Assembly (NCBI GenBank): GCA_020055645.1
Contig: CM034546.1
Span: 88,288,001-88,352,000 of the forward strand
Length of the DNA: 64,000 nucleotides
Direction of reading: 5' to 3'
From: Tomocerus qinae
Taxonomy: Eukaryota; Arthropoda; Collembola; Entomobryomorpha; Tomoceridae
In this document: one piece after another, positions 1 to 12,283 of the stretch
Numbering within the stretch: position 1 is the first letter of the stretch
How the letters are laid out: each line of letters begins with the position of its first letter
Translations under genes and position numbers: made by a program
Notes under the pieces: generated by a model
Databases searched by the model: none
The model's input: only the letters and a program-made list of their open reading frames with translations
What the model was told of the DNA's origin: nothing

Positions 1-444
1 CTTCCCCCTTTCTTTATTCATTACATTGCATTAGAATACAATACTCTCCTAATAATCCATGGGGTTCTTTTAACTCTGCAGCCTCGCGTTATGTTATGTC
101 AAGTAATAAACCTGAACTCTGATCTCAACTGAACTTTCCATCTCTCTTAAGTTTAATGCTACCATTCACTCACACTCTCTGAGCATAATATTATGCCCAC
201 TACTAGGACCTCATAAAAACTCTATCGGGAAGTACATATCTACATACTTCCACCGTTTCAAATCAACTTAACGAACTATTATACTGAACCCTTTGGCTGC
301 TGTGAAGAAAAATGTAATAAAAACACTATTTCTAAGCACTGGTTCCCACAAATAAAAAAGGCATAAATAAAAATACAGCATTAGTTAGGTCTTCAGTTTT
401 ATCTAATCTTAAACTATCTCCAACTTCCATAATAATAATAATAA

Positions 445-636
445 TCTTTACTCTACATAAGCATAAAGTGGGGCATGCGCATGGGATTCTTTCATTATTC
501 TTGAATAAATGTTTGTATGTTTCTATGTCCGTAATATTTTGTAATTAATTAGTGAAATTCGGGCCAATGCGCAGTCGCTAGAAATTTACTGATTGCAACA
601 TTTTCTAGCACATTTTGTGTGCTAGGACTCAACTAG
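445..636 (+). mobile_element. Non-autonomous Helitron-like element, family 1, copy 1
   Basis: The element starts with TCTTTACTCTACATAAGC, preceded by A, and ends with CTAG followed by T. The 3' end has a perfect hairpin (CTAGCACA, short loop, TGTGCTAG at about 605-625) about 8 bases before the terminal CTAG. A 5' TC, a 3' hairpin plus CTAG, insertion between A and T, and no inverted repeats or target duplication are the defining marks of Helitrons. At 192 bp it has no coding capacity and must have depended on an autonomous relative. It shares the block AAAGTGGGGCATGCGCATGG with copies at 7587 and 14010, and lacks an internal segment present in those two. Confidence 0.8.
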
Positions 637-1627
637 TAATATATAAATTTACAATTTACAAACGATCTGTTCCTTAACTTAATTACAGCATTCTCAAATA
701 GTGAGTCATTGCAATAAAAATTGTTAGTGAGTTAGTTGGAACTAATAATGGGCTAACACAAGACAGTATTTCCATAATTTTTAATGTAATTCATCAAAGT
801 AGTCTGTAGGTAGTAATTAACTCATCATTAACTGCTCTACGTGATATTGGAAGGTGTTATAATTTTACTCATTTTACAATTCAAGGGGGGTCAATGAAAA
901 AGAAGGAGGGAATTTATTTTGGTTGATAAGTCAAAGACAGGCTGATTAGCCCTTTGAAAAATGTGTATCGATGGAAATGAGATCAGATGAGAGATGACGA
1001 GACGAGGGATGCAATTAGAGCGTCCCTACAATAATTCCAGCCATCCTCCTTGGGATAGTTAACTTGCTGCTGACACGGTAATGATACACAAACGCTTCCT
1101 TGATATTTATCTCTTAACACGCATATATAGACTGATTTTTTAATGTTCTGCTCTATATTCTCGTCTCGACAACTTACTCTACAGAAAACAACGAAATCAC
1201 GAAAACCTCGCCACGCATGTTTATGTAAGTGTACAATGTATCTACTCCCAGCACAATATAACTATTGTTAGAGAAACAATCTGTCAAACTCCAGAAAAAG
1301 AACATTCATCTTTATTTTGTGCTGCAGTATAATTGGTTCTTCTAACATCATCAGCTAAGAAGCATCACAAGCAAAATTCTCTTTTCTTGATAATAAAGAA
1401 AGATATGCATACACGGCGAAAGACTGATCAGAATTAGTAAATACATTTTATACATATCATGGTACTACTAGGAGACATGGACATGAGAAGATAGTTACAT
1501 CAGTCATACCACTAAGCATACAAACCATCAGAATTCTATTTTTTCTACACATAGTAATACATCAGTCAGTAAAAAAGACAAGAAAAAGAACAAAACGAGA
1601 ATCCGGGGATAAATAAAAGTTTCTTAC
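637..1627. other. Non-coding stretch between Helitron copy 1 and exon 3
   Basis: AT-rich intronic DNA. I see no gene, repeat or RNA structure that I can support. Confidence 0.5.
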
Positions 1628-1729
1628 CAGATTCCATAGCCAGGAAATGTTGGAGTGACAGTGACGCCTTCGTATGTCCATTTCGGGCTCGTTCTTTCTC
1701 ATCTCGATAAATCTGAAGCTGAAGGCAAT
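1628..1729 (-). CDS. DOK7-like: Dok-7-like docking protein, exon 3 (PH domain, residues 35-68)
   Basis: A 102-base exon lies between a strong acceptor (tttttgttttcag) and the donor gtaaga. It starts with AT, which completes the GAT codon left open by exon 2, then runs for 33 codons and ends one base into the next codon. The product begins CLQLQIYRDEKERARNG and ends KASLSLQHFLAMES. L-Q-L-x-x-Y-R-D-x-x-x-R and the K-A-S-L-S-L-x-H-F-L tail match the central strands of the Dok-7-like PH domain of arthropods as I remember them. A second reading frame through this exon is also open, but only this frame fits the phases of exons 1 and 2 and the family. The rest of the PH domain and the IRS-type PTB domain should lie left of the window; I found no continuation in 1-1627. 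Confidence 0.85.
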
Positions 1730-4700
1730 CTGAAAACAAAAATCAATCGTTAAATCCTTATACATTGTCAGTGTTCGAATATGGACCCACAATGAAGAGA
1801 AACTATAGTGTCAAATGCTACATACAATATTTCACTATGCATCATCCAATCCCAGTAGGAAATAGTTGTTTTCCGCTATAGAATTTTTGTATTTTATCCT
1901 CCTAGAAATCTTATTGTTATGGAACAATGCGTGTAAAGAAAGACTTAATTTTCAACGGATGTCATTTTGTGAATGGAAGGGGTAATTAGAAGTGTAAACA
2001 TATCTTTCTAATTATTTGGGGAATGTCCTTAGTCTCTCCTACCCTTCACATCACTCATTCACTTTTAATTTTCGTTTTCCTTTATTGGCCCCCAACATCC
2101 AGCCCTCTCCTCTTCATTTCAATCTTTCCCCAAGCATTCACTATACTTAATATTAGCCTAACCTGCGTACTAAAACCAAGCCATCAGAAAAGTCGTTAGC
2201 ATAGTTCCTCTGCAACAATTTTAATTTAACTAGAATTCTTGTAGTACAGGCTGCCAGGGTTGACATTTCCTCAAAGTAATAACTTAAAGATAGTTTAAAG
2301 TATACTATACTATGCATATAAATTGATTATTCTAATATTTTCATTGGGTCGTCTGTGTAGTTTAAGGATTTATATTCAGTTCCGTTGTTTCCTAAAGGAA
2401 GTTTGAAGTTTACGATGATTATACTTAGTATATAATACAAAAAAGTTACACTAAAAATACACAGTAGTTACACATACAGAAGATACACATAGAAATGCAG
2501 CAGCCAAAAGTAAACCATTGTAACTGCAGCAGAGTTTTTTCCCTGAGCTTTGTTTCACCGACGTGATCTACAGAATGCGTATGTAGTAGTAGGAAGGAGT
2601 CTCTGGTTTGATCTCAGACTCCTCATAATTCATCTGTCTAAACATAAAACATGAAAAAGAACTACAGGCCATGACCATTTTATTTTCGAGCTTTTGCCCT
2701 CCTTCCCTTTTCCTCGTAATCGCCTCAAAGTATTTCTTATTCCAGCTTCGTCTTGGTTTTGTTTTCACGGAAAGTTCCTTTCCACTATATCATAATAACT
2801 TGTAAGATGTGAATAGTAGCATTTCCCGTGTATAGGCTGATACATGACGAGTGTCAACTAGAGATGATAGTAAATGTGTTATAGGTTGGCAAAGCATATG
2901 AATTCCGGGAGGAGAACAGTCAATAAATTCGGGTTTTATGGACCAGGAGTTGCCTGAGTGCGAGAAAAGATAGCGAGTAGCATGTTTCATGTTGAAATGA
3001 CTACAGTCAACGAAATCCTCCGAACCCGTGTGATGATGCCAGATCATGTCTACTACTACAATGTACAACTGCATAGAATTTTGCTGCTTTTCCTGTGGAT
3101 CATCATCTATTTATTATGTAGAGCCTTTCATTGAGAAAAGGAAACCGCAGGAAAGACAAAAGGCTGAAGACTGTTATGATAATAGAGAACGTCATTTGAG
3201 TTGAAGTTCACCCCATTCACTTTCAAAGCGTATGAGATTCAGTTGAGTAGTAATATAACGAATTCTTCAAAACATTGTTTCCTCCCTCCATTCTCCAGAC
3301 GAGTATTATTTTTGTGCATTGCAGTCTTAGCTGTGAAATGAAAGTATCAGTCTTATTATGAATGGATTTAGTGGGGAGAAGGGAGGAAAAGAGTTGTGCA
3401 TTAGGTACACCTCCTAATAGCGGCTTGATGTGATGTAGTGTGGATCTGTGAGGAGCTAAAAAGGAGAACGAGAATTCTCCCGAGAGATATTAAAGGAAAG
3501 AAGAACAAGTGCAAGCCTATAAATGGAAAAGTGAGAAATCGTCTTTAAAATCCACTCCGTCCAAGCAATAACACAGATAAAGTAGACATGGCTCTGGAAT
3601 AACGAAGGGACTATGAACCCTAAACAAGAAAACGATGCCATCAACATCAACATTAGAATCTCAAGAGAGAATACACTGAAATGAACTGAAATAAAAATAA
3701 AAACCAAACTCAAGTGATTTATCAACGGAAATCTTCTTTTCCTTTGTACGTATTCAGAAAAGACAACTTCACATACGTCTTTACCTAACAATCCTCTCTT
3801 ATCGGGACTTCCCCTCCTCCTCCTCCGCAGCTCCTCTTTGCCATAGCAAACCACCTTTCTCATCATTTCACATCATAATCACCAAAGAAATGCACATCCC
3901 AGTCATCCCACTTACTTATCTCTCTACCCTTTCCTATTCATTCTGCCTCTGCACTAGCTACTTACTATCCGACACATGTAAGAATAGCCGCTTCCTCATA
4001 CCAATTATATTATGTAATTTCGCATGTTATGTACAATAATAAGTCTACGGAAAGCAATATGCACTTATTGGTCTCTGTTTACTGCAGGAAACATTACAAC
4101 AGACCGACTTGGCTAACTTATTAGTTTCCATTTAGATTTCATTATCTCATCTGTTTCTAGTGTTTAGTCCCTAATGAATGGGAACAGTGGAGTGGGATGG
4201 GAAATGAGAAATTCCTGTAGTGAGAACATTTTCACACCTTTGCTTTACTTAACTTTGTATTAATACCCTTCCTCTGTCTCATATCAGCAGACAGAGAGAG
4301 AAATGCGATTCAATTAGTCCAAGTAATCGGCCACATCTGCTCTTCTTTCTTCTTCATCTCTTGTCTAAGTGAAACTGAAGGAGATATGTTTCTGCACATC
4401 ATTATTATGAACTTGGGTACACATGAGGAAGCCTGCCCTGCCCAACTGACGGAAGGGGAAAAGAAAAACTCAAGACAAAGACGCTTCATTTAATTTCACT
4501 TAAGAACAGATCAGATCTCTAATGTTCGGGTGATAGACTATAAGCACTTCTCATTCCAACTAAACATCAACCAAATTCACTTTCTGTTTACTTTACCCTG
4601 CACATGATGACATCACACTGAGCATATCAGTTATCGAATAATTGATGGTCTTGTCATACCTAGTGACTATCACTAATTACATTTATGAAAACTTCTACTT

Positions 4701-7586
4701 ATCTAGTTTTGAGTGTCATTTGTCAATAATATATGCAAAACAATTTAATACGTCAATAACTTAGTTTGACATTTTTGTATTAGAACAAGAAATGTGTTGC
4801 CATAAAATGTACATCACTACAAAATAGTGATGTAGTAAGTAACTAATTTTTGCCACTGTAACCTGAAAACTAAAGTTCAGTTAGCTGTGATGAACATCTC
4901 ATAAATACCTACTCTTAGCTCAACCTGGTTAGCAAAATTAAAGTGCGTTATTGCTACGTTTTTTCTATACACAAATCCATATTTTTCAAGTATGAATATA
5001 GAACATTCTGGAACATCTTCGCCTCTACCTAAATGCATGAGTAGACAAGTTGATTATAAGACTGGTAGTTTATGCTAGTGACAATTTGCATCTCTTTGCA
5101 AGTTGAGGTTGCTGAATGAATAGAAGCTTTTGCTTATGTTAGCGGAAAAAATCTTAAAAATATACAGAGTCCATCTTTATGCAGTGTGAACTACGTAGGA
5201 ATGTTTAGAGTTCGGTAGCCCAGTTAGGTACTTAGAGAGAATAGAGTAAGTAGTATACAAGCTGGAGTAGTTTAGAAATGAAAGTCATAAAAATATTATC
5301 GGGTTAGCAAACAGATTGCAAAGTCTTCTGGTGGCAAGAGAGTAGTGCCTACACATTTCAAAGTGTAATACAAACTCTATACACTCCAGAAAGGTCTGCG
5401 TTGTAATTCGGTAGACAGCGGAGTTGAGTAAATCTTTTCACTGAGACATAAAAGTAAAGAAAAACGGATGGATGGAATAAGTGCTCTGCCAGTCTACGCA
5501 GATTTCCTTTCTTTCCACGCACTCCAAACGCTTATTGTATTAGTTCAGGTATAGTACAGATAAGTAGCTGGCTAAATATAGAAACATTAGTGATAAAACT
5601 TTATAGTAAGTACATTAACAAAGTGCTCGTTCCTCGGAGGAGACTCTTTGCATGGATATATCTAAATAAGCTTAAGTGAAAGCAACTTTACGTTGCGTGC
5701 TCCTTATTTATCTTGGGCTTGTATAGAAGAACTTTATTCCATTGTGTGTGTGTGTTATGTAATGCTATAATAATAGCACGTAGTAAATAGTTGTACATTA
5801 GTTATACATAGACGATAGATTGTTTGCTCGCCCTTCTGCTTGCATTCTACATATCTGTATTTGGGCATGTAGGAATTTTATCATAGCGGAAATCAATTGT
5901 AGTCTCGTGTCATTTGGCAGTATCAGTACAAGATAGGCAGCCGCATGTGGCTAATGCACACCGACTTTGCTCTACTCAACTTAATCTCATCAAATCCCGT
6001 ACCAACTATACAATTCTTCTGCATATAAAATAAGTAAAACAAGCTGCTTCAGTTTATCCAATCGAAAACAAATCAGCTACTTCCCGTTGCACACACACTC
6101 CGAATATACCAAATATCATGCACACTTTACAAGCTGTATATCATCCTGATATCGCAGAAAATACGTAACTTTGGGCAATATCCATCAGTTAACCTATACT
6201 AGCAGTTTCGACAGTAGAAAGCACAAGTAGAAAACAAAGGAAGATATTTACATTAGATTCATTTACAATGTTATGGAATTTATGTGGTCTGTTGAACCAC
6301 TAATTTATGTCCTCTGTCATTCTTCTACTGATATGTAACTCTTTGAATAACAATCATTGCAGAACTACAGATTATACTTATGAATTTAAACATTTCGCAA
6401 AAAGAATCTTATAAACTAATATTTGAGAAATATTTAATCAAGGGAATGTAAAAATAAGAAAAATTAGTAGGCATGGAATAAATGCATTTCCTACTATTTA
6501 AATGGTAGGAAATGATTGACTTAAATTGCTCTATTTATCGGTAAACTGTCGGTTCCACTGTGTTCTACTAAGTCACCATCATCAATTCTAAGTACATTGT
6601 TGTGTGCTACCTGACTAACTGCACTTGGTAGATGACATTGCTTGCCGCTGGCTTGTTATCTGTAGGATTTACGTGTAAACTAGAGTTAGGGAGTTAATGG
6701 TGAGCCTCGCCCAAGAGTCGCTTCTCCTTTCTGAATTTCTAAGTAAATAAATCAATCGCAGCGTTCGTTCGCTTTTTCATTCATTTTTCCCTTCGAACAA
6801 TAAATAAAAGGCTCGTGTCTGCTGTCTTGTTTTCCGTCTATATCTGCACTGTACAGTAACCCCATAGTACGGAGTATACAACTTAGTTAAAGTTAGTGTC
6901 TTGGTATATTTCATTCAAGATACCCAACACAAGATCCATGATGAGCTTATTTAGAATCTCTCTCTGGATCTCGAAACATGATTGTGTGGTGTATGCAATG
7001 CAAGGAAAAGACACGAGGCAATATTCCACACAAATCATTTGCTCTGCTTGTTCATTGTATCACTGAGCTGAGCCACTGAAGCAAAGAGTTAACCATTTTA
7101 GCATTATAAGAGTGGAGTCTACAGCGCGCTTAATTTTACATAGTCACTCTTCTGTCCTTTCTTTTCTATAAATACTGCATGAACCTAAGTACATTGACAA
7201 TTCTGCTACTATTATTGTCATACTTTGCTTTGTGAAGAGTCCTTAGATGCAGTTCTGAGACTAAACTATATTTCCATTTTTAGAGCGACAGAGTCATATG
7301 GTGAATATATTCACTTACATATTGTGTTAGCTGGGCGGATAATAAATCAAGAGATCCTAATGTCTGTATTATCCAGATAGGATATCACACGTGAAAGGCC
7401 GTATAACAAACATGCCATACAAAGATACATCTGCCTCTTTTGCTCTATTCTGTCCGTAGAAAGGGAATCACTCATTATCATAATACTATCATTTCATAAC
7501 ATCAACCATGAAAAAGTAAGGAGTCACAACTGTTAGATATTTAGCAAGCACTAGACGATGCGTACAATTCAGCATTAGACAAAACA
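1730..7586. other. Intronic stretch without recognised elements
   Basis: About 5.9 kb of apparently unique AT-rich DNA. Minus-strand ORFs at 2568-2768 and 3456-3866 have no recognisable protein and no good splice sites at useful positions. A short GT microsatellite lies near 5742-5754. Nothing else supported. Confidence 0.5.
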
Positions 7587-7870
7587 TCTTTACTACTACA
7601 TAAACGTAAAGTGGGGCATGCGCATGGAATTCTGTTGAACGTTGTATGTATCTCCATATCGTTTTGTAATCGATCGTTGTATGTATGTCCGTACAGTTTT
7701 GAAATGACTAGACTACCAGTACTGATTAACTTTACATTTCAACACGCTTAGGCATCAAATATTGGTTTACTAAATAGTCAACGGTCTATTGTTGAAATTA
7801 CTATGCGCAGTAGTTAGAAATTTACTTATTTCAACATTTTTCTAGCACACTGTGCTAAGTCTGCAGCTAG
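7587..7870 (+). mobile_element. Non-autonomous Helitron-like element, family 1, copy 2
   Basis: This copy begins TCTTTACTACTAC after an A and ends CTAG before a T. Its 3' hairpin is shortened to TAGCACA-C-TGTGCTA. At 284 bp it is the longest and most diverged of the three family copies, with a duplicated ...TTGTATGTATGTCC... segment inside. It sits in intron 2 of the Dok-7-like gene, antisense to transcription. Confidence 0.78.
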
Positions 7871-10548
7871 TACAGAATAAGAATACTTTATTTATTGTTT
7901 ACGAGTTCTACATACGGTGCACGAGTGGGCAGTAGGCTACGTCAGCCTTGGCTGGTAATTAATAAATAACAAACGATTTTAATTGCGGAATGATGTTTTT
8001 TACTCGAAAAACAGCATCCGGAAATATGGTAATTAAATAGTATTTCATTTTCATTACGGCGTTTTAGATATAGGTTTTAATCTAAATATCCTCGATTATT
8101 ACAAAACATTCTGATTTAATAAAAGGTGCATTTAATTTAACTAAGTTTTTGCTGCGGAGAAATTCCGTAGGCACTTTGTATCATTGAATCTGACAATCAC
8201 ACAGCATAAGATATGTAATAGAAGTAAAGCAAGAGAATTAGGCTCAGTGGTCACGTCAAGAAAAGGTGACACTTGCTTCACACGTAAATGTAATATTATA
8301 CAGCTAACAGGAATAGGTAGGACACACTTCCTGATATAACTTTTAGATAAGTAGTTGGAGACAGTCAAATCCAGTGAAATGTATTTTTATGGAGGTCCAT
8401 TATGATATGGGTTACAGACTACAGTAGATCCAGTGTACGATTTAAAGTATGCACACAGATGCGTACATAGTAGTGTTTGTAACTGTTTGTAGTGAATGTA
8501 TATGCAGTACATATAAAATAAACGCATGAAATTGCCTTCCGGGATTCAGTTCTCAGCCAAAACGGCACGCACAACTCCATAAAGCAAGGAAAACGGAACA
8601 GCACAGCAGATGAAGCGAACTGAACTGAATTGAGATTTCTCTTTCTTCCTCTTCCACTCCAATTCCATTATTTCGCATTTAAATTGCTTTCCACTGTTTG
8701 CATTTACTTGAATTCCACAATAGTTGACTGAACCATTATCGAAACAGATGCTCGATACCCAAACATTTCACTAACCTCTATTGCAAAAATGCATGTACAT
8801 ATATAATATGTAGTCGCATGAAACATTACACACGTGTAATGGACCAATACTCCAAGTCCCTCTTCTTCTATTCCAATACTCAAACTTAAATGATGTACAT
8901 TGTGATACACTGAACAGGAGTTTTGGATATCATCTATTAATCCGCATCCTGTTTTGGAATCTTTAGTTGTGGCTGAAATCAAATGCCATCAAATGCCTAC
9001 AAGTGTAGTTATATTTAGGTCCATGGCTATTATTAAGCAAGATACTACGTAGTATAAATGATTGTACCTATTCAGATGTTGATATGATATTATGATATTG
9101 GCACGGGAAGCCATACAGCGAATTTAATACTCAGCAGCTGAAGACAGCACCACCGCACATTCGGAGATTCAATTGAAATGAAATCCAAACAGAGAATGTT
9201 AATTAATCGCCGACTACAATCTCTTCTCTTCTGTGGAGCTCTTTTCCAGCTGTAGACACTTCAACTCGGCATTCATTCATATCCAGACTTCTATACAATA
9301 TACTTACGTGTATCTCTTTAAAGCAAAGTTTATTTCGGAGCGTTTAACTTAAAGGCACAAACAGTCCATTGTGGATAGTGCATACCAAAAGAATACATGA
9401 GATGACGAATGAGAGGGAGTTCTATAGGAAACCGCAAATATGTTGAATAATCAGGAACTGAGTAGAGATCTACTGAATTGCATGAATCATCATAGTTGTT
9501 AAGTAACATTTACACGATATAATATTTATGACGCATTGTCACGTGGCATATTGTTGTATGTTCACTTTTATCAACATTCCTTTTGTTTCAATTGAAGTAT
9601 ACTTTCAAAGTTCAAATGCTGTGTAACGAGTACGTACAACAAACACCAGACAAAGAGCTTCAATGTGCTTTAGCGAACGTCAAAGGGCCAGCTCAAGTAT
9701 TCAAAGAGCACAACAGTCTACTCTGTGGATATAGAAATATAGAACTTGAGTACTTCAGAGTTGTTTCTTATAATTAACTTACGTGGTCCATTCACTCATT
9801 CAAATTTCCTAAGACGGAAGGGTACTAACTTCAATTATAACAATCATTTAGGTTTGTAAAGGCATTGTGAATGACAAGACAGACTGGAACGATATAGTGA
9901 AATAGCTTTCCGGACACTTCCAATTAGGAAAAGTCTCCGGAAAAAGAAATAGAAAACATGTTCCAGGAGAGACATACGCATTTAATTGTTCATTGTTTCC
10001 CAGCTTGAGTTAACTCCACAGTCGACGAAAGCCACAAGCCATTTCGTTTCAATGAATGCTACAATGAATGCTAAGTGTACCGAGCAAAAAACCTAAGAAT
10101 TGGTCGGACATTACATGAAAGGGAAGGACTTCATTCTTCTCGGGACAATAGATACTAATGTGATCAACAATACCAACAATTACAAGCGTTGTTGCCCTCC
10201 TCGTTACTATTTACTTTAGCTAGTCCAGTTAAACTTTTTATTTCGCTCCTCCTTATATCTTCACTGCATACTGCATACGTCGATTTACGATATTGATATT
10301 ATTGTATTTACAAATTGTCCTCTGTACATGTACAATTTACAATGTACAACTTTAATTTAAGTATCTGAAAAGTTGGGCATATTTCATGATGGAATCCTTT
10401 ACAAATTTTTCGAGCATGAAATTTTGCGGCAAATAAAAAGGAATCAGACTTCATTTTAAAATATTGTTTATATTGCATGATAATAAACAACCAGTGTTTA
10501 ATAAAAATTAAGGATGCAGTTACTTAAGGCTGACTCGACGATGCGCAA
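7871..10548. other. Intronic stretch without recognised elements
   Basis: Mostly unique AT-rich DNA. The first ~100 bases after the Helitron (aagaatactttatttatt, then a moderately GC-rich stretch to about 7950) could be the remnant of another repeat, but no second copy is present in the window. A 70-base splice-bounded candidate at 8708-8777 was considered and rejected. Confidence 0.45.
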
Positions 10549-10847
10549 AACTTTGATAACACACCCCCCGTGGGGAATAAAAGTTTGTCATATTTTTTAA
10601 AACATGTACCACATATTTTCGGAGGGGGTATTGTGGCCCTTTTTCCCAAAAAGTCCCTACATTTTTCAAAATTTATTAGTTTTTGGAGTGGGAGAACTAC
10701 ATTGCAGTTTGACAACTCGTCTCGTTATCTGTTCTATGAAAAAATGAAAAAAATCAGGAGACAATGCCCACTGCAGAATTTTGTGCCCTATTTTTTGAGG
10801 TACTACATTTTAGAATCGGTTGCCCCAAACTGGGTGTGTCAATGTTT
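10549..10847. repeat. Putative degenerate inverted-repeat element (MITE-like)
   Basis: The left end reads AACACACCCCCCGTGGGG and the right end, reverse-complemented, reads GACACACCCAGTTTGGGG. Both are followed inward by an imperfect block with TAAAA...GTACC. The ~300-bp unit sits just left of the large Helitron-like copy. Similarity between the arms is modest, and neither target duplication nor a second copy is visible, so this is tentative. Overlapping ORFs here (for example plus strand 10570-10860) are low-complexity and look like shadows of the repeat. Confidence 0.35.
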
Positions 10848-11260
10848 TTTGTCTTTCTAACACCTCTCCTAACGGTACCACTAGACTGTGCTAATTTTTA
10901 CTACGGAGAGGAAGGGTGCCAATTTAAAATTACGTTATGTTCTACGGACTGGGTTTATTTATAACTAGTGAACCCAGCTAAGGGGCAAACCTAGCACTCA
11001 CCAGAAATTCAGCAGGCCACCCAACACAGTAATAAAAACAATTTCGAAAAGATTCCTTACGTTATTATGTTAACTTTGTAGTTACAAAGTTTATTTAAAC
11101 ATACTTTTGGTTGCAAGATTAGCTGCAGCCCCAACTTCCTGCTAAAAGAGAATTTCCTAAACCAAAATTATAACTGTAGATCGTAGCATCAAATACAGGG
11201 AACAATGAAAGACCATTTTAGCTCGCCTGAATAAGGCAGCTTATAGAACCGCACAGTCTG

Positions 11261-11307
11261 TCCGTACGTCCGTCCGTCCGTCCGTCCGTCCGTCCGTCCG
11301 TCCGTCC
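11261..11307. repeat. TCCG tetranucleotide microsatellite
   Basis: About eleven near-perfect TCCG units (one TACG variant near the start) just inside the left end of the nested element. A comparable microsatellite is not seen in the related copy near 30 kb, so it expanded, or was lost, after the two diverged. Confidence 0.9.
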
Positions 11308-11689
11308 CCACGATAACTTTCGAAAGCAATGACGGATATTGACCAAACTTGGCAAAAACAATGCCTATAGACCACTGACGATCCCTATTGAATTGGGGGT
11401 AAATCGGTCTATTGGTTACTGAGATAACGCGCGCTCACTTTGTCTTCATTTTGATAGTCAAAGTGAAAATTTGGCATTAAATGGACATTAAAAAGTTCAA
11501 TGGCGTTTCCTATAAATTGTTAGCGGGATAGTATAAAATATTTCAATCCGCTTCTACCAAATTTGATATTTTATATTAAAGCCAATTAGACCGGAAAATA
11601 ACTATTAGACGATGGAAAAAATCCATTTAGGATTTTTATTCAATTTTACAGTAGAATTTCCATTTTTTGATTTCCTTTAAATTTAAATA

Positions 11690-12283
11690 AACATTATTAA
11701 CCGATTTTAATTTTCTGTAGATTTTAATACTCATAATCAATCAAGATTAAATATCTGTTGATTTTCATAGTCAACATTAATAAATTTTGATTTTCTGTTG
11801 ATTTTCATAGTCAACATTAATCAATTTTGATTTTCTGTTGATTTTCATAGTCAACATTAATCAATTTTGATTTTCTGTTGATTTTCATAGTCAACATTAA
11901 TCAATTTTGATTTTCTGTTGATTTTCACAGTCAACATTAATCAATTTTGATTTTCTGTTGATTTTCATAGTCAGCATTAATCAATTTTGATTTTCTGTTG
12001 ATTTTCACAGTCAACATTAATCAATTTTGATTTTCTGTTGATTTTCACAGTCAACATTAATCAATTTTGATTTTCTGTTGATTTTCATAGTCAGCATTAA
12101 TCAATTTTGATTTTCTGTTGATTTTCAGTCAACATTAATCAATTTTGATTTTCTGTTGATTTTCATAGTCAGCATTAATCAATTTTGATTTTCTGTTGAT
12201 TTTCACAGTCAACATTAATCAATTTTGATTTTCTGTTGATTTTCATAGTCAACATTAATCAATTTTGATTTTTTGTTGATGTT
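11690..12283. repeat. 40-bp minisatellite, about 13 clean units plus degenerate start
   Basis: The tandem unit is 40 bp, built from TCAACATTAA, TCAATTTTGA, TTTTCTGTTG and ATTTTCATAG in order. Clean units run from about 11770 to 12283, with more degraded units before that. Units differ at two positions, CATAG or CACAG and TCAAC or TCAGC. CACAG-TCAAC and CATAG-TCAGC units tend to alternate in the middle, which points to expansion by dimers. One unit lacks three bases (near 12127). Each unit holds two small inverted repeats (AATCAA/TTGATT and GTTGA/TCAAC). It has no spacers and is not a CRISPR array. Confidence 0.92.

Larger units (their letters stand above)
1..1627 (-). other. Left-end part of intron 3 of the Dok-7-like gene
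   Basis: Sequence downstream of exon 3 on the minus strand, starting with donor gtaaga. The only structure recognised is a short Helitron-like copy at 445-636. The next expected Dok-7 exon, which would finish the PH domain, was not found here, so the intron probably continues beyond the window. Confidence 0.55.

Noticed and set aside
1628..1729. Alternative open frame of exon 3 (IAFSFRFIEMRKNEPEMD...)
   Set aside because: Open, but incompatible with the phase from exon 2 and with the Dok-7 PH sequence.
3456..3866. 136-codon minus-strand ORF
   Set aside because: Arginine-rich start then a hydrophobic, low-information stretch; no recognised domain, no good acceptor upstream, and it lies in the big intron. 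Likely chance.
8708..8777. 70-base segment on the minus strand with acceptor gcaatag and donor gtaaat
   Set aside because: Would shift the Dok-7 frame into a stop when joined to exon 3, and the peptide is not recognised; sites of this quality are expected by chance.
11770..12283. CRISPR array
   Set aside because: Units are contiguous 40-bp tandem repeats without unique spacers, in a eukaryotic intron; it is a minisatellite.
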